A stretch of DNA of 64,000 bases, taken from NCBI GenBank assembly GCA_017744355.1, contig JAGIBK010000001.1, forward strand, positions 186,001 to 250,000. Reading direction: 5' to 3'. Below are positions 54,101 through 64,000 of the stretch, one piece after another (the stretch's first letter is position 1; each line of letters begins with the position of its first letter). The notes beneath the pieces are model-generated. The model was not told where the DNA came from. It saw only the letters and a program-made list of their open reading frames with translations, and did not search any database. A program made the translations under genes and the position numbers. The DNA is from a bacterium (GTDB lineage: Bacteria; Cyanobacteriota; Sericytochromatia; S15B-MN24; UBA4093).

Positions 54101-57100
54101 CGGCGTCTCCTCGCTGGATGGCTGCGTGAGCACCCGCTCGCAGTAGTCGCCTGCTTCCACGAACTCGCCGCGGGCCTGGGCTGCGCGCGCGAGCGCCATC
54201 AGGGCGGTCGGGTTGTCGGGGTGGGCGTCGAGCAATTCAGCGTAGAGGCTCTCGGCGCGCTCCGCATCCCCCACCGCCATGCAGCACTCGGCCAGGAGCG
54301 CCTTGAGCCGGCCGGCGGCGTGGCCCTCGGCGAGCAGCCCTTCGAGGAGCGCGATGGCCTCGCGGGTCTGGGAGGAGGCGGCAAGGGCCCGGGCGAGCCC
54401 GAAGCGGGCCTCGGGGTCGGCCGGCTGTCGCTCGAGGACCGCTTGCCAGGCGCTCTTGGCCGCCTCGGGCGCTTCGCTCGGATCGAGGGCGCGGGCCTTG
54501 GCGATGAGGACCCTGAGGGCGAGGCCTTCCGCCTCGGGCTCTTGGCTCGAAAGCAGGCGCTCGGCGGCTTCCCACGCTTCGTCGTGGACGCCCAGTTCGA
54601 GGGCGAGCTCCCCGAGCGCCTTCCAGGCGGGAAGGTGGTCGTACTCGTGCACCAGGGATTGCAGGATGGCACGGGCCTCGATGGGGCGCTGCTCGGCAAG
54701 GAGCGCCTCGGCCAGGCGCTGCGGATCGGTGGGGTCCGGGGCGTCCTTGGCGAGCCCGAAGAGCATGGGCAGCGCTTCCTTGGCGCGGCCCATGGCGCGC
54801 AGGAGGTCGGCGATCGCCCGCATGGCCTCGCGGTCGTCTGGCGCGAATCCGAGCACGCGGCGCCACCAGCCGTAGGCCTCGGCCTGCCGCCCGCCTTGCA
54901 GGGCCTCGCGGCCCAGGTGGGTCGCCAGGCGTCTGGCGAGGACGATCACCTCGGGGGAGACCGCTTCGAGGCCTTCGAGGGCGACGTAGGCCTCGATGGG
55001 GCGCTCGAGTATTTCGAGCAGCTCGGCGCGATCCAGGCGCGCGGCCACGTCGTGGGGGCTTGCCTTCAGGTAGCGTTCGAGTGCGGCGAGGGCCTCGGCG
55101 GCTTCCCCTTCGCGGCGCAGCAGACGCGAGAGGGTGCGCAGGCTCTCGGGGGCATCGGGCTGCTGTTCGAGCGTCGTTTCGGCCTCGCGCCGCGCCTCGT
55201 CCCAGAGAGACGGCGTCTCGGCGGCGAGCGCCGAGAGGGCATGCCAGACCATCTCCGAGTCGCCGAGCTGACGTCCGAGCGCGAGCCTTGCGCTCAGTCG
55301 GCGAGGGCTCTCGGGCGAATGTCGCTCGTCCGCATCGAGGCATCGGGCGGCCTCGTCGGTCTCGCCCGCCTTCAGGCAGAGCTCGGCAAGGGGTAGGTAG
55401 GCCTCCGGCAGGTCGGCGCGAGCTGCGCGTTCGAGCAGCTCGCGCGCGTCGTCGTCATCCCCTTCGGCCAGGCGATGCAGGCCGAGCGCGAGGGCGCTGA
55501 CGGCGTCCTCGGGGTCCACCGAGACCAAGTGCTCGAGCGCCTCGACCACCAGGTCCTGCTGGTCGAGCAGGGTTGCGAGGCTCACCACCTGCCGAAGGGC
55601 GACGGCGTCGTCGGGCGCGAGGCGCGCGAGCTTGGAGTACCAGGCCAGGGCTTCTTCGCCTTCGCTCTCGTAGGCGAGGCTACGCACGATCTCGATCTGG
55701 AGCAGCAGGGCCTGAGTGAGGGCCGGGTGGTCCTCGAGCAGGTCGTCGAGCTGTGCGTCTGCTTCGCGCAGGTCGCCCGACTCGGCGAGGCTCTTGGCGT
55801 GGGCGATGACGAGCGACGGATCCTCGTTGAGTAGCTTACGCGCCTTGCGGTACCAGACGCGCGCTTCGGCGGCGTCGCCGTCCTCTTCGGCCAAGCGCGC
55901 CAGCGACGCGAGGGCGCGGGCCTCGCCCTGGTTGGCGGCGGCGAGGAAGGCCATGCGGGCCTCGTCCCGCTGATCCATCAAAAGGGAGAGTTCGCCGATC
56001 ATCAGATGCGCGGCGGCGGGCAGCTCCTCTTCGGCCGGGTCCAGGGCCCGGGCGCGATCGAGCCAGGGCTCGAAGTTCTCGATACGCAGCTCGTCCCAGC
56101 ATAGGCCGAGCCGGACCATGCGCAGGGTCGGCGCGTCGTGCGGCGCAAGCAACCCTTCGAGAACTTCGAGAGCCGCCCACTGGTCCTCGGGCGTGCCTTC
56201 GAGCCGGGCGAGGCCGTAGCGAGCCTGCTGCACCCGCAGGCCCCCGGCTTCGGCCGGCACGGCGTCGCAGTAGAGATCCAAGAGGCGTGCGCAGAGCGCC
56301 CCGCGCCCGGCCACGAGGTGTCCCTCGGCTGCGCTCAGGATGACCTCGGGCCGGCCCTGGAGTGCGGCGCGCTCCCAGAGGGCCTGGGCCGAGGCGTGAT
56401 CGGGCTTGAGGGCCAAGAAGGCGTCGAGCACCGACAGGGCCGCGATCGGATCCTTGCACTGCAGGTGGAGCTCGGCGAGCTCGAGGGTCATGCGCTCGTC
56501 GCCAGGCCTCAGGCCCACCGCCCGGGTAAGCCAGCCGATCGCCCGCTCTGGCTCCCGCTCTTCGATGGCTTGGCGCGCCAGGGCGGCCATGGCGGCGGGC
56601 TCGCCGGCACCAGCGGCCCACTCGAAGGCCGCGCGGGCCTCGGCCTGGCGCCCCTGGCTCTGGTGGAAGAAGCCGAGGGCGGCGACGGCCTGGGTCGGCA
56701 GCTCGCCGGGCAGCGGGGTGAGGGCGAAGCCGCGCGCCACCCACTGGATGGCCTCGGCGGGCTTGACCCGGGGGAGTTGCCGGCGCACCAAGGCGAGCAG
56801 GGCCTCGCGCCGATCGGGTGCCTCGCGGGCGAAGAGCGCCTCCCACTCGGCCTCGGCGTCGCCCTCGGCCCGGGCGATTGCAGCCATGGTGCCAAGGGCC
56901 CGTGTGTCCCGGAGGCCGTAGCGTTCGAGCTGGGTGCGGGCCTCGTCGTTGTCGCCCGCGGCCCGAGCGATGTCGGCCAGGTACCAGTGGGCCTCGCGGG
57001 CCTCGGCCTCGACGGCGCGCGCAAAGAGGGGCCGGGCCTCGTCGAGGCGGCCTGCCGCATGGTGCTTCACGGCCAGGGCGAAGGCGTGGGCGGTGTCGGC

Positions 57101-60100
57101 CGGGTCGGCATCGACCAGGCGCACGAGGGCCTGGAAGGCGGCTTGCTCGTCACCGAGCGCCTCGGCGGCGCGCAGGGTCTCGCGGTGGGCTTCCGCGTCG
57201 GCGGGATCCGCCTGAGAGAGCGAGGACCAGCAGGCGAGTGCTTCTTCACCCGAGGCGGAGCGGGCGATCTCGCGGGTGACCACGGCCATGAGGGTGCGGG
57301 CGCGCGGATGGTCCGGCTGCTGCGCGAGGACCGTCTCGAGCTGGGCCCGTGCCTTGCGGACGTCCCCCGCCTCGCATGCGGTCTCGGCGAGGTCGAGGGC
57401 GAGGGCGGGGTCCTCGGGGAGCTGGGAGAGGGCCTTTTCGAGCCAGGCGGTCGCCTGGGGCAGGTCGCCCTCTTGCCGCGAGATGGCAGCCAGGGCGCGC
57501 AGGGCCGCGGGGTCCCCGCTCTGAGCGGCGATTCCGTAGGCGGCGCGGGCGCGATCGAGCCGGCCTTCCTCCAGGTGGTGGGCGCCGAGCTCCATGGCCA
57601 CGTCGCGCCGGTAGGGGGCCCGCGCAAGGACGCCTTCGAGCACTTCGGCGGCCTGCTTGGCCTCGCCCATCCGGCGCAACAGGCCGGCGTAGGTGACGGC
57701 CACCTCGATCGACTCGCGCAGGAAGCCGGCGGCATCCCGGTACCAGGCAATCGCCTCGCGGGGATCCAATCGATCGACGAGCCCCTGCAAGAGGCGCTCG
57801 CCCTCCGAGCGCAGGCCGGCATCGTCGGGGTAGGCCTCGAAGAGCGCGCGCAGGTGGCTCCAGGCGAGGGGACCATCGGCTTCCTGGGCGGCCAGCTCGG
57901 CGAGGGCCTTGCGCGCGGTGCGGTCCTTGGAGTCCTGCGAGAGGAGGCGCTCGTAGGCTTCGCGGGCCTGGGCGCGATCGCCCGATTCGAGGTGGAGCCG
58001 GGCGCTGGCTTCTAATGCTTCCTTCTGCCCTTCGGCGACGAGCGGCGCAAGCAGCCGTAACGCTTCGTCGGCGGCCCCACGCGCCGCGTGCAGCGCGGCC
58101 GTCTTGAGGGTCGCGCGGGGGTCGTGCGGGTCGCGCAGCAGCAGCTTCTTGAGCCAGGAGATGGCCTCGGCCTCATCACCCGTCTCGGCCAGGCGGTCGG
58201 CGAGCGAGTGGTAGGCCTCCAGATCGTCCGGGTCGTGCCGCACGAGCTCACGGTAGAGCGTGATGGCCTCGGGCCCGCGCTGGCTCTGGGCCAGGCGGCG
58301 CGCCACATCGCCGAAGAGAGTGCGGGCCCGCGGGCTCGACGCCGTTTCGGGAGGCAGCCCACGCAGCAGGTCCCAGGCTTCGGCGTCCTTTCGCTCGTCC
58401 CAGGCGATCTCGGCTGCGAGCAGACGCCCGACGGGTGTTTCGCGCACCGCCGCAAGCGCGAGCAGGCGCTTGGCCTCGGCGAGATCGCCCCCTTCGTAGG
58501 CCTGGCGTGCGAGGAAGGCCTGGGCGTCCGGATCGTCAGGCGCATGCGCCAGGACCTCCGAGTAGGCCTGGGCCACCAGGGCGGGGGGAGCATCGGGGCG
58601 CTGGGTGATCTCGCGGGCGAGGGCCTTGAGGGCGTCGGGGTCCTCGGGATCGAGCGAGAGCACCGTCTCCCAGTGGGCCTTGGCGTCGGCGCCCGCCGAG
58701 AAGGTCGCAAGGCGCTTGTAGACCTGCACCCCGATGCGCTTGGTCTCGGGGTGGTCCGGGTTCTGCGAAAGCAGCCGCTCCAAAAGCCCTCGGGCCTGGG
58801 GCAGGTCGCCGCTGCGCAGGGCCTGCTCGATCAGGCCGATGGTGGCGGGCAGGTGGTCCTTCTCGAGGGCCAGGATCCGGTTGAAGAGGCGCAGGGCCTC
58901 GTCGTCGCTGCCTTCGCCGGTGGCCACCTTCGCGAGCCCCTGCATGGCCTCCAGGTTGTTGGGCCGCAGCTCGAGGACCGCCTCGAAGTACTCGCGCGCC
59001 TCCGAGTAAAGCCCCTCTTCCAGTTCGTTGCGGCCCAGCCAGAGGGCCACTTCCAGGTCGGTGGGGTGCCGGCGGAACCAGGCGCGGTAGGTCAGGACGG
59101 CGGCGTTCAGGTCGCCGATGGCGATCTGGGCCTCGGCGAGGCGCTTGCGATCGGGCGAGTCGGGTTCGAGGGCCAGGTGGCGCTTCCACCACTCGACCGC
59201 CGAGGCGTACTGGCCCTTGGCCTCGAAGTCGCAGGCGATCAGGGCGGCGACCCGGGCCTGGGCGGGCCTGAGCTTGGCGAAGGCGGGATCCAGGCGCTGG
59301 AGACGATCACACTCGCTCCAGGCGCGCTCCAGCTTCTTGGCGCCGATGGAGTGCTCGATCAGGCGCAGGATCAGCTCGGGGCTGTCCCCCTCGCGGGCCG
59401 ACAGGGCGGTGTAGGCCTCGTGCCCCTCATCGTGCAGGTCCGCCACGTCGCAGGCTGCCGCCAGCTCGCGCAAGAGCTCCGGGTCCTTGTAGCGGTTGGG
59501 CAGCGTGCGCAGCACCCGCACCGCGTCGGCGCCCCGCTGGAGCTGGCGGTAGATGATGGCGGTCTGGCGCGCGATGGTCTCGTCCAGGGGGTTGCACGAG
59601 AGGGCGCGCTCGGACCACTTGAGGGCGACGACCGGGTTGTCGAGATGCTCGTCGGCCTGCCGCACGGCCAGGTTGCGCCCGAGGGCGCGGGCCTCGGCTC
59701 CGTGCTCGGGATCTTCGAAAAGACCTTCGAAGAGGATCCAGGCCTCTTCGCGCTGCCCTTCGAGGGCCTTGGCCTTGGCGAAGCGCAGGCGCTCGCTGGC
59801 GGGCAAGGTCGACGCGTCGCGGCCCATCAGGGTCAGGGTGCGGGCCTCGGAGGCATCGCCCAGGGCCATGGCCGTGTCCACCGCCCGGGCCCTGAGGTCC
59901 TCGTCCTCGGGATTGCGCTTGATGGCTTCCTTGAACAGGGTGAGCGCGTCGCGCTTGCGGCCCAGGGCCAAGAGCGCCTCGGCGAGGCGGGTGACCGCTG
60001 CGGCATCCCCTGGATTCTGGTGAGCAAAACCCTCCAGCAGGCGCACCAGATCGCCCATGCGGCTGGTGGTGGTGTAGAGGCGCTCCAGGTGTGCGAGGGC

Positions 60101-60853
60101 TTCCGGGTCGTCGGGGGCGATGGCCAGGATCCGCTCCCACCAGTGGCTCGCCTGATCGGCCTTGTTGGCCTGGGCTGCCGCGGCGGCCTGGCTCCGGCAG
60201 AGGGCGAGGAGGGACTCGCGCAGGCCCGGGGCGTTAGGGGAGCGCCCCGCCACCGACTGGAGGATCTTCCAAGCCTCCTCGCCGCGGCCGAGCCGGCCCT
60301 CGATCCCGGCGAGCAGCAGGTACCCCGGCAGGTGGCCGGGCTGCATGGCGAGGGCGTCGCGCAGGGGCGCGACCGCCTCGGCGATCTTGCCGAGCTTGAC
60401 CAGGCGATCGGCCAAATCGAAGCGCAGGGCGGCGTCCTTGGGGTGGAGCGGGGCGAGCCGCGTGAGCATCTCGGCTTCGAGTGCCACGTCGCCCGCGTCG
60501 CGGTAGAGGGCCGCGAGCGCCTTCAGGGCAGGTACGTGCCCCGGCTCGAGGAAGAGGACCCGCTGCAGGTGAGGGGCGGCTTCGGCGTGCTGCTTGAGCT
60601 GGGTGAGCAAGACCCCGCACAGCAGGGAGGCCTTGACGTGGTTGGGCTGGTTGGCGAGCAGGGTCTTGCAGGCCTCGACCGCCCCCGCGTGGTCGCCCAT
60701 CGCCGCGAGGACCTCGGCGAGCCCGAGCCGCGCCTCACCGAGGCGCGCGTCGAGAGCAAGCGCCTCCAGGAAGGCTGATTTGGCCGCCTCGAGGTCGCCT
60801 TGCGCTTGGAATGCAAGGCCTTCCTGATGATGAGCCAGCGCCTTGGGGTGCAT
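51116..60853 (-). CDS. Giant tetratricopeptide-repeat protein (3245 aa)
   Basis: The single frame runs 9738 nt and is almost wholly TPR, roughly 90 units of about 34 residues by length. The N-terminus ([20 protein letters not shown]) is already a repeat, and there is no signal peptide, membrane segment or enzyme motif; the C-terminus ([20 protein letters not shown]) is a typical repeat. The repeats have drifted, e.g. [20 protein letters not shown] near residue 290 and [20 protein letters not shown] near 630, so the array is old rather than freshly amplified. Ala, Glu, Leu and Asp dominate; it is acidic. A 3245-residue superhelix would be a very large cytosolic scaffold, perhaps for a multi-protein complex. 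Downstream is pdxJ at 14 nt; divergent from the LpxL-like gene. Confidence 0.88.
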   Translation of the reverse strand: MHPKALAHHQEGLAFQAQGDLEAAKSAFLEALALDARLGEARLGLAEVLAAMGDHAGAVEACKTLLANQPNHVKASLLCGVLLTQLKQHAEAAPHLQRVLFLEPGHVPALKALAALYRDAGDVALEAEMLTRLAPLHPKDAALRFDLADRLVKLGKIAEAVAPLRDALAMQPGHLPGYLLLAGIEGRLGRGEEAWKILQSVAGRSPNAPGLRESLLALCRSQAAAAAQANKADQASHWWERILAIAPDDPEALAHLERLYTTTSRMGDLVRLLEGFAHQNPGDAAAVTRLAEALLALGRKRDALTLFKEAIKRNPEDEDLRARAVDTAMALGDASEARTLTLMGRDASTLPASERLRFAKAKALEGQREEAWILFEGLFEDPEHGAEARALGRNLAVRQADEHLDNPVVALKWSERALSCNPLDETIARQTAIIYRQLQRGADAVRVLRTLPNRYKDPELLRELAAACDVADLHDEGHEAYTALSAREGDSPELILRLIEHSIGAKKLERAWSECDRLQRLDPAFAKLRPAQARVAALIACDFEAKGQYASAVEWWKRHLALEPDSPDRKRLAEAQIAIGDLNAAVLTYRAWFRRHPTDLEVALWLGRNELEEGLYSEAREYFEAVLELRPNNLEAMQGLAKVATGEGSDDEALRLFNRILALEKDHLPATIGLIEQALRSGDLPQARGLLERLLSQNPDHPETKRIGVQVYKRLATFSAGADAKAHWETVLSLDPEDPDALKALAREITQRPDAPPALVAQAYSEVLAHAPDDPDAQAFLARQAYEGGDLAEAKRLLALAAVRETPVGRLLAAEIAWDERKDAEAWDLLRGLPPETASSPRARTLFGDVARRLAQSQRGPEAITLYRELVRHDPDDLEAYHSLADRLAETGDEAEAISWLKKLLLRDPHDPRATLKTAALHAARGAADEALRLLAPLVAEGQKEALEASARLHLESGDRAQAREAYERLLSQDSKDRTARKALAELAAQEADGPLAWSHLRALFEAYPDDAGLRSEGERLLQGLVDRLDPREAIAWYRDAAGFLRESIEVAVTYAGLLRRMGEAKQAAEVLEGVLARAPYRRDVAMELGAHHLEEGRLDRARAAYGIAAQSGDPAALRALAAISRQEGDLPQATAWLEKALSQLPEDPALALDLAETACEAGDVRKARAQLETVLAQQPDHPRARTLMAVVTREIARSASGEEALACWSSLSQADPADAEAHRETLRAAEALGDEQAAFQALVRLVDADPADTAHAFALAVKHHAAGRLDEARPLFARAVEAEAREAHWYLADIARAAGDNDEARTQLERYGLRDTRALGTMAAIARAEGDAEAEWEALFAREAPDRREALLALVRRQLPRVKPAEAIQWVARGFALTPLPGELPTQAVAALGFFHQSQGRQAEARAAFEWAAGAGEPAAMAALARQAIEEREPERAIGWLTRAVGLRPGDERMTLELAELHLQCKDPIAALSVLDAFLALKPDHASAQALWERAALQGRPEVILSAAEGHLVAGRGALCARLLDLYCDAVPAEAGGLRVQQARYGLARLEGTPEDQWAALEVLEGLLAPHDAPTLRMVRLGLCWDELRIENFEPWLDRARALDPAEEELPAAAHLMIGELSLLMDQRDEARMAFLAAANQGEARALASLARLAEEDGDAAEARVWYRKARKLLNEDPSLVIAHAKSLAESGDLREADAQLDDLLEDHPALTQALLLQIEIVRSLAYESEGEEALAWYSKLARLAPDDAVALRQVVSLATLLDQQDLVVEALEHLVSVDPEDAVSALALGLHRLAEGDDDDARELLERAARADLPEAYLPLAELCLKAGETDEAARCLDADERHSPESPRRLSARLALGRQLGDSEMVWHALSALAAETPSLWDEARREAETTLEQQPDAPESLRTLSRLLRREGEAAEALAALERYLKASPHDVAARLDRAELLEILERPIEAYVALEGLEAVSPEVIVLARRLATHLGREALQGGRQAEAYGWWRRVLGFAPDDREAMRAIADLLRAMGRAKEALPMLFGLAKDAPDPTDPQRLAEALLAEQRPIEARAILQSLVHEYDHLPAWKALGELALELGVHDEAWEAAERLLSSQEPEAEGLALRVLIAKARALDPSEAPEAAKSAWQAVLERQPADPEARFGLARALAASSQTREAIALLEGLLAEGHAAGRLKALLAECCMAVGDAERAESLYAELLDAHPDNPTALMALARAAQARGEFVEAGDYCERVLTQPSSEETPRARLLLVYCARQLAEAARLRRDYEEAFLFEEVLAAHQAPSLDLLRFSAELARDAGYPTTAAWRYRRLLLAFPDALEEALQLARCYAEPEEARAALQALWDERRVVAAAHALAMEARDEGDAQHAISWWDQALSAEPHHPIFLRRAADLCRREERHAEACAFYRRLLEVTGDDPALLKTWGAVALAGELWEEAQEPFLRLSRDHGDREAACTLSFIAAKLGDHQRAWDWAQRVLTDGEHAQAEAQAEAAALALAEAASEPQEAVTWRLKYLDYAPADVEGWLALGRARAAAGDFEAALETFWHAHELAPYEIAPLLERAGTLRRMGERDSAKAAYSEVLAEDPRHAPSLFALAEMAWEEDDVQTVWELGQQLLALDNRDPEAMALIGRCARRLAAEASEAQDWENAILYWELLLSFTQDEADALENLGEAYVQADRFAEAVGIHRELVRLHPEDLNVKYRHGEIAAMGGFWDEARTCFAELLETDPSHLASHHALALVALGLEDPQTAATHYRAALAVAPDDLVSLFGLGGLLYSDERFEEAYPPLKRSADLSRDESDHADYVALARRCAERLAEAAAARGAHDEAIRYRHEVVLLSPEDPSTQRDLARTLHEAGRKAEAIDALTALLKADPHEAEATFLLGEIHREGGDWVGAEHLFEGVIEHAPLHVGARLALAELAAQARDYDRAWEHLQVAHRFEPRDERVQALHRKLTGAFAERHQGDGDFAGAIRWWQVAFEEDPHDTQLLRKIARAYVSIGQLSAAAETYGKILEADPKDLEIAHILADIHRQRGDLRSAEGALLRIVALDPRHVPSLRALMLLAKERQNPPEALKRAYDLLDVEPKNTEALMLLAWSHEQMLERRAALEAAREIVAIDPQHAEAHHVMGRLARDLGDVELAKKALTSAIYHQPRATFYHTMGTIYQALGQTDEALAAFGQALVLDPECADAHADLGLGLMRKAQPDKAKPHLQRAMALTPPDTERSLALQCALDLIG

Positions 60854-60922
60854 GCGAAGAGCCGAACTCCGCTATAAATCAATGATGGGGCGATGCACCA
60901 CGATACCAATCGGGCTCTTGGT

Positions 60923-60951
60923 TTGTCAAACCGCCAGGCGCGGGGTAAGAT
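60923..60951 (+). promoter_or_regulatory. Sigma-70-type promoter of the LpxL-like operon
   Basis: TTGTCA (60923-60928), exactly 17 nt, TAAGAT (60946-60951). Transcription would begin near 60958, 13 nt before the GTG at 60971. This location rules out the longer reading frame that begins at 60893. Confidence 0.7.
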
Positions 60952-60970
60952 GCCCCTCGGGGGAGGGGCC

Positions 60971-61873
60971 GTGAACCTCGTCAACCGTACCGTTTACCAA
61001 CTCATGAAAGCTTTGTCGGCGCTCGCTTGCCGGCTCGGTCGCGCGCGCGCCATGGCGGCGGGGGCCGCTTTCGCCGATGGCCTCTACGGGGTCTATCGCC
61101 TTACCCCGTATCGTGGCTTCGTCGAGGGCAACATCCGCGCGGCCTTCCCTACCATGGGCCCTGCCGAGGCCGTCGATCTCGGTCGCGCTCACCTGCGCCA
61201 GCTGGTGCGAGCCATCGTGGAGCTGATGCGCTTTCCGGTCCTGAGCGACGCGGAGCTCGACGCCATCGTCGCCTGGCCGGATCGTCGCCACTTGGACGAG
61301 GCCCTCGAAAGCGGCAAGGGCGTGGTCTTCGTCTCGGCTCACTTCGGTAACTGGGAGATTCTGGGAGCAGCCCTTTCGCGTCTCGTTCCCCTGACGGTCA
61401 TCGTCCAGCCCCCCTCGCAGGGGGCCTTCGAGCGCCTCTTCGTGGAATATCGGGCCATGCGCGGGATCCGGACCCTGCCGAACACCGGGAAGGTCTCCTT
61501 GCGGCCGGCCCTCAGGGCCCTGCGCCGGGGCGAGGCGGTGGCCCTCTTGGCCGATCAGCACGGCGAGGCCCAGGAGGCGATCGCAACCCTCTTCGCACAC
61601 CCGGTCTCGGTGCCCATGGGGCCCTTCTACCTGGCCAAGAAGTCCGGGGCGACGCTTTTGCCCGTCTTCATCGCCCGCCAATCGGATCTCACCCATCGGG
61701 TGATGGTGGGCCCCCCCTTGCCGGCCACGGGAGAGCCCGAGGACGCCCAGGCCTATTGCGAAGTGCTCGAGGCCCAGGTGCGAGAGCACGCCGACCACTG
61801 GCTGTGGGTGCACGACCGCTGGGCTCGCGAGTCCGAATTGCGTGCTGGCGCGCTCGAGAGGGTCGTCTCGTGA
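60971..61873 (+). CDS. LpxL/HtrB-like lysophospholipid acyltransferase
   Basis: A 300-residue acyltransferase from GTG 60971 after GGGGAGGGG; the longer 326-residue frame starts upstream of the promoter. The HX4E motif is at 124-129 (VSAHFGNWE), with VIVQPPSQGAFERLF, a VALLADQHG stretch, and PMGPFYLAKKSGATLLPVF, as in HtrB/LpxL enzymes. These put secondary acyl chains on lipid A at the inner membrane. The N-terminal hydrophobic stretch (about 18-38) would anchor it. Its TGA overlaps the next gene's GTG (GTGA), so translation is coupled to the two exported propeller proteins. Confidence 0.92.
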   Translation: MNLVNRTVYQLMKALSALACRLGRARAMAAGAAFADGLYGVYRLTPYRGFVEGNIRAAFPTMGPAEAVDLGRAHLRQLVRAIVELMRFPVLSDAELDAIVAWPDRRHLDEALESGKGVVFVSAHFGNWEILGAALSRLVPLTVIVQPPSQGAFERLFVEYRAMRGIRTLPNTGKVSLRPALRALRRGEAVALLADQHGEAQEAIATLFAHPVSVPMGPFYLAKKSGATLLPVFIARQSDLTHRVMVGPPLPATGEPEDAQAYCEVLEAQVREHADHWLWVHDRWARESELRAGALERVVS

Positions 61874-62790
61874 AGCGTACCTGGCTTTGGCTCGCTTGCG
61901 GCCTGCTCCTGATGGCTCAAGGCGCGGATGCCGCCCCGACTCCCGTGCCGACGACCGGCCGCGAGGTCCTGATCACCTATCCGCAGGCCCTTGCTGTCGT
62001 CAACCTGGATGCGCCCGACGACTGGGGCCTCGTGCCCGTCGGTGGCACCGTCGAGGCGGCGGTCTTCGTGCGCGAGCAGGCGGTGCTCTTGCTGCACAGC
62101 CCTGCGCGCCAGGAGCTCGCCGTGGTCGACGCCCGGCGCTACTCGCCCACCCGCTACCAGGTGCTCGCGAGCTATCGTTCGCCCGAGCTCTCGCGCCGTG
62201 GCATGCGCTTCGTGTCCGCGGCGAACCGGTATTACCTGGCCTCGGGCCGCACGGCCGTGGCGGTCGTGGATCCACGCACCTTGCTTGCGAAGCTCGGAGT
62301 CTACACCTACGACTTCCTGCCGGTGCTCGATGATACCGCCCAGCATGTGACCATGCAGGAGGGCTACTTCGCCCTCAAGGACGGCCAACTCACCGTCGAG
62401 GACCCGCGCGCGGGCGGGATGCCCGTGCCGCAGTTCGTGCGCCTGAGCGATCGCCCCCAGGAGCTCTTGGCCGACCCTTCCAGGTCGCGACTGTACCTGG
62501 CGGCGAACCGCCCGGGCGGCACCGGGGCGCTCTTGGTGCTCGACGCCCGCACCCGAGCGGTGATCCACGAGCTTGCCGTCTCGTGGCCCATCACCTCCAT
62601 GACATGGCTCGAGGGTGGGACCATCGGTTTCCTGTCGGCGTCGCGTCCCTTGATCGCGGTCTACGATCCGGCCAAGGATCGCTGGGCCAGCATCTTGTCT
62701 CCGAAGGTGCCGGGCAAGCCCCTGCGTCTCTTGGCGCTCGGCGAGCCTAACGGTAAGCGCTTCGCGCCGCTCCAGGAGGAAGCTCGATGA
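61870..62790 (+). CDS. Exported beta-propeller-like protein
   Basis: A 306-residue protein from the GTG overlapping the upstream stop. Residues 1-22 form a signal peptide ending GADAA. The body has repeated short beta motifs with the look of YVTN/quinoprotein-type propeller blades: QALAVVNLDAPDDWG, QELAVVDARRYSP, TAVAVVDPRTLLA, GALLVLDARTRAVIHELAV, PLIAVYDPAKDRW. No enzymatic motif or binding site is evident. Likely periplasmic. It sits between the LpxL-like gene and a lipoprotein propeller, overlapping both by 4 nt, so the three are expressed together. Confidence 0.8.
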   Translation: MKRTWLWLACGLLLMAQGADAAPTPVPTTGREVLITYPQALAVVNLDAPDDWGLVPVGGTVEAAVFVREQAVLLLHSPARQELAVVDARRYSPTRYQVLASYRSPELSRRGMRFVSAANRYYLASGRTAVAVVDPRTLLAKLGVYTYDFLPVLDDTAQHVTMQEGYFALKDGQLTVEDPRAGGMPVPQFVRLSDRPQELLADPSRSRLYLAANRPGGTGALLVLDARTRAVIHELAVSWPITSMTWLEGGTIGFLSASRPLIAVYDPAKDRWASILSPKVPGKPLRLLALGEPNGKRFAPLQEEAR

Positions 62791-63935
62791 AGAAGTGGCT
62801 CGGAGCCTGCGCGTTCGTCCTCCTTGCGACCTCGTGCGCCCTCTTCGATCGCTCCGCGCCGACGGTGCTGGCGGGGACGGTGCTGGAGCACCCCTCGGGT
62901 CGGCCGCTTGCCGGGGCCTCGGTGCAACTGGGCGATGGCAAGGCCCTGCGGACCGATTCGCTCGGGCGCTTTAGGCTCGATGGGCTCGGCGCGAGCGCAA
63001 GCGTGCGCTTCGCTGCGCCGGGCTACGCGCGCACGGCGCGCACCTTCAATCTCTTGCCCGGCGAGACCCGGGTGGTGGACGTGCCACTGCCCCGCGAGGG
63101 CGCATCGCTGCCTCCGAGCACGATCGCCTTCGAGCGTAGCGGGCGCATCTGGGGGGTGGACGCCCTCGGCAGCGACGAGCGGTGCCTGACGCCCGACCTC
63201 GAAGGGACCCAGGTCTCGCCCACCTGGCTTGCGGGCGGCTCCCAGTTCGCCTTCATCCAGCGCATCCCTGGCCGGACCCAGATCTGGACCCGCTACCCGG
63301 ACGGCCGCAGCGCGCGCTTCGTCGGCGAAGTGGTCGATAGCGCCGCCGAGCTGCGCTGGCACCCCTTGGGCGCCCTGATGGCCTACACCGCGACCAGCTA
63401 CAGCGCGAGCCGCGGGATGGTCACCGCCGTGCGCTGGCTCGACATCAACACGGGAACCCAGGGGGATCTGGCCTACGGCGCCGCCGAAGGCAATCCCGCA
63501 TGGTCTTATGATGGCCAGCTTTTCGCGTGGGCTCGCCGCATCTCGGCCAAGCCCTGGCAGATCTGGGTGGCCGGCGCGCGTGGCGAGCGGCCGCGGGTCC
63601 TCGTCGGCCGCGGCAACGGGGTCGAGCCCGCCTGGTCGCCGTCTGGCGCCCAGCTCGCCTACGCCTCCAATTCGACCGGCACCTGGGAGATCTACATGGC
63701 AGGCCTTGCGACCGGCCTGAGCGACCGGCTGACCGAGACCCCTGCGGGTGCGTGGTGCCGCCGTCCCCTCTTCTCGCCCGAAGGGGATGCGATCCTCTAC
63801 GAGAGCAACTACCATCCGGGCCTCAAGCAGGTCCAGGAGACGAGTGGTTTGTACCTTTTGCGGCTCGCCGACCGGAGCGTGCGAATGGTCGCCGCCGATG
63901 CACGCGCGGCTGCTTGGCAAGGGGGGCTCCATTAA
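62787..63935 (+). CDS. Lipoprotein with carboxypeptidase-regulatory-like and TolB-type propeller domains
   Basis: A 382-residue protein; ATG overlaps the stop of the preceding gene (ATGA). Signal peptide ends in VLLATSC, followed by residues ~30-105 of a carboxypeptidase-regulatory-like domain (SGRPLAGASVQLGDGKALRT, DSLGRFRLDGL). From ~110 come TolB/PD40-like blades: GTQVSPTWLAGGSQFAFIQR, LRWHPLGALMAYTATSYSAS, GNPAWSYDGQLFAWARR, PAWSPSGAQLAYASNSTGTW, RPLFSPEGDAILYESNYHPG. Each blade has the WSPDGxxxAF pattern. Such proteins usually hold other envelope proteins together, as TolB does with Pal. Exact partner unknown. Last gene in the operon. Confidence 0.85.
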   Translation: MKKWLGACAFVLLATSCALFDRSAPTVLAGTVLEHPSGRPLAGASVQLGDGKALRTDSLGRFRLDGLGASASVRFAAPGYARTARTFNLLPGETRVVDVPLPREGASLPPSTIAFERSGRIWGVDALGSDERCLTPDLEGTQVSPTWLAGGSQFAFIQRIPGRTQIWTRYPDGRSARFVGEVVDSAAELRWHPLGALMAYTATSYSASRGMVTAVRWLDINTGTQGDLAYGAAEGNPAWSYDGQLFAWARRISAKPWQIWVAGARGERPRVLVGRGNGVEPAWSPSGAQLAYASNSTGTWEIYMAGLATGLSDRLTETPAGAWCRRPLFSPEGDAILYESNYHPGLKQVQETSGLYLLRLADRSVRMVAADARAAAWQGGLH

Positions 63936-63950
63936 ATCTCTGTGAGATTT
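63934..63950 (+). terminator. Weak hairpin after the last operon gene
   Basis: AAATCTC-TGT-GAGATTT, a 7-bp stem that begins in the stop codon of the last gene and is followed by TCGTTT. Short and AT-rich; it may help end the operon transcript. Confidence 0.35.
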
Positions 63951-64000
63951 TCGTTTAATCTGCACTTAAACAAGCAAGAATGAAAACGAGAGCCCGATAT

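Noticed and set aside
60893..60970. A longer N-terminus for the LpxL-like protein
   Set aside because: The promoter at 60923-60951 lies inside this extension, and the GTG at 60971 has a purine-rich ribosome binding site.

Overview
The window is GC-rich, densely coding DNA from a free-living, probably flagellated, diderm bacterium. Lipopolysaccharide genes (split heptose genes rfaE1/rfaE2, an O-antigen-ligase-type membrane protein, a heptosyltransferase-family enzyme, an LpxL/HtrB-like acyltransferase) and many lipoproteins indicate an outer membrane. The whiA-yvcK-rapZ cluster, ThyX and a DUF4330 protein are more usual in Gram-positive and cyanobacterial lineages. This mixture would fit a deep-branching non-photosynthetic relative of Cyanobacteria (Sericytochromatia-like), but that placement is inference. 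No tRNA, rRNA, CRISPR array, insertion sequence or prophage was seen.

Layout. 1-4569 (minus): a phosphodiester glycosidase cut by the window edge, then a surface-polysaccharide operon (DUF4330, O-antigen ligase, GT9 transferase) that ends in an unknown 173-aa protein and a 38-aa double-glycine leader peptide. 4824-16745 (plus): a seven-gene operon of TIG/IPT lipoproteins, Ig-like proteins, a TIG-fused di-heme cytochrome c peroxidase and an ATPase-TPR-BTAD regulator. 16729-22006 (minus): secA-prfB-rfaE1-rfaE2, with prfB carrying a canonical programmed +1 frameshift. 22282-28373 (plus): rpmE, an arylsulfatase, thyX, a small unknown, an HD-GYP protein and rsmE. 28375-34524 (minus): two paralogous TPR proteins and whiA-yvcK-rapZ. 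34687-42588: HAD phosphatase, subtilase lipoprotein, DEAD-box helicase, motAB, metallophosphoesterase, a lytic-transglycosylase-like protein, a 55-aa helical protein and a periplasmic rhodanese. 42649-51101: PLD lipoprotein, esterase, a divergent flagellar rod/hook protein, a MshEN-like protein, cfa, htpX and pdxJ. 51116-60853 (minus): one 3245-residue protein made almost only of TPRs, directly upstream of pdxJ. 60971-63935 (plus): LpxL-like acyltransferase and two exported beta-propeller proteins with overlapping stop/start codons.

Functional threads. Envelope building recurs (LPS, lipoproteins, secA, PLD, cfa, murein enzyme). Cyclic-di-GMP is suggested twice, by an HD-GYP protein and by a protein with four MshEN-type motifs next to a flagellar gene. 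Promoters that can be read by eye share an extended -10 (TGnTAnnnT), and three genes have a -10-like hexamer only 6-7 nt before the start codon, suggesting leaderless mRNAs. Most gene-end hairpins are GC-rich and lack a U-tract. The strongest candidates for something undescribed are the TIG lipoprotein/peroxidase/regulator operon, the short double-glycine peptide with its unknown partner, and the giant TPR protein.
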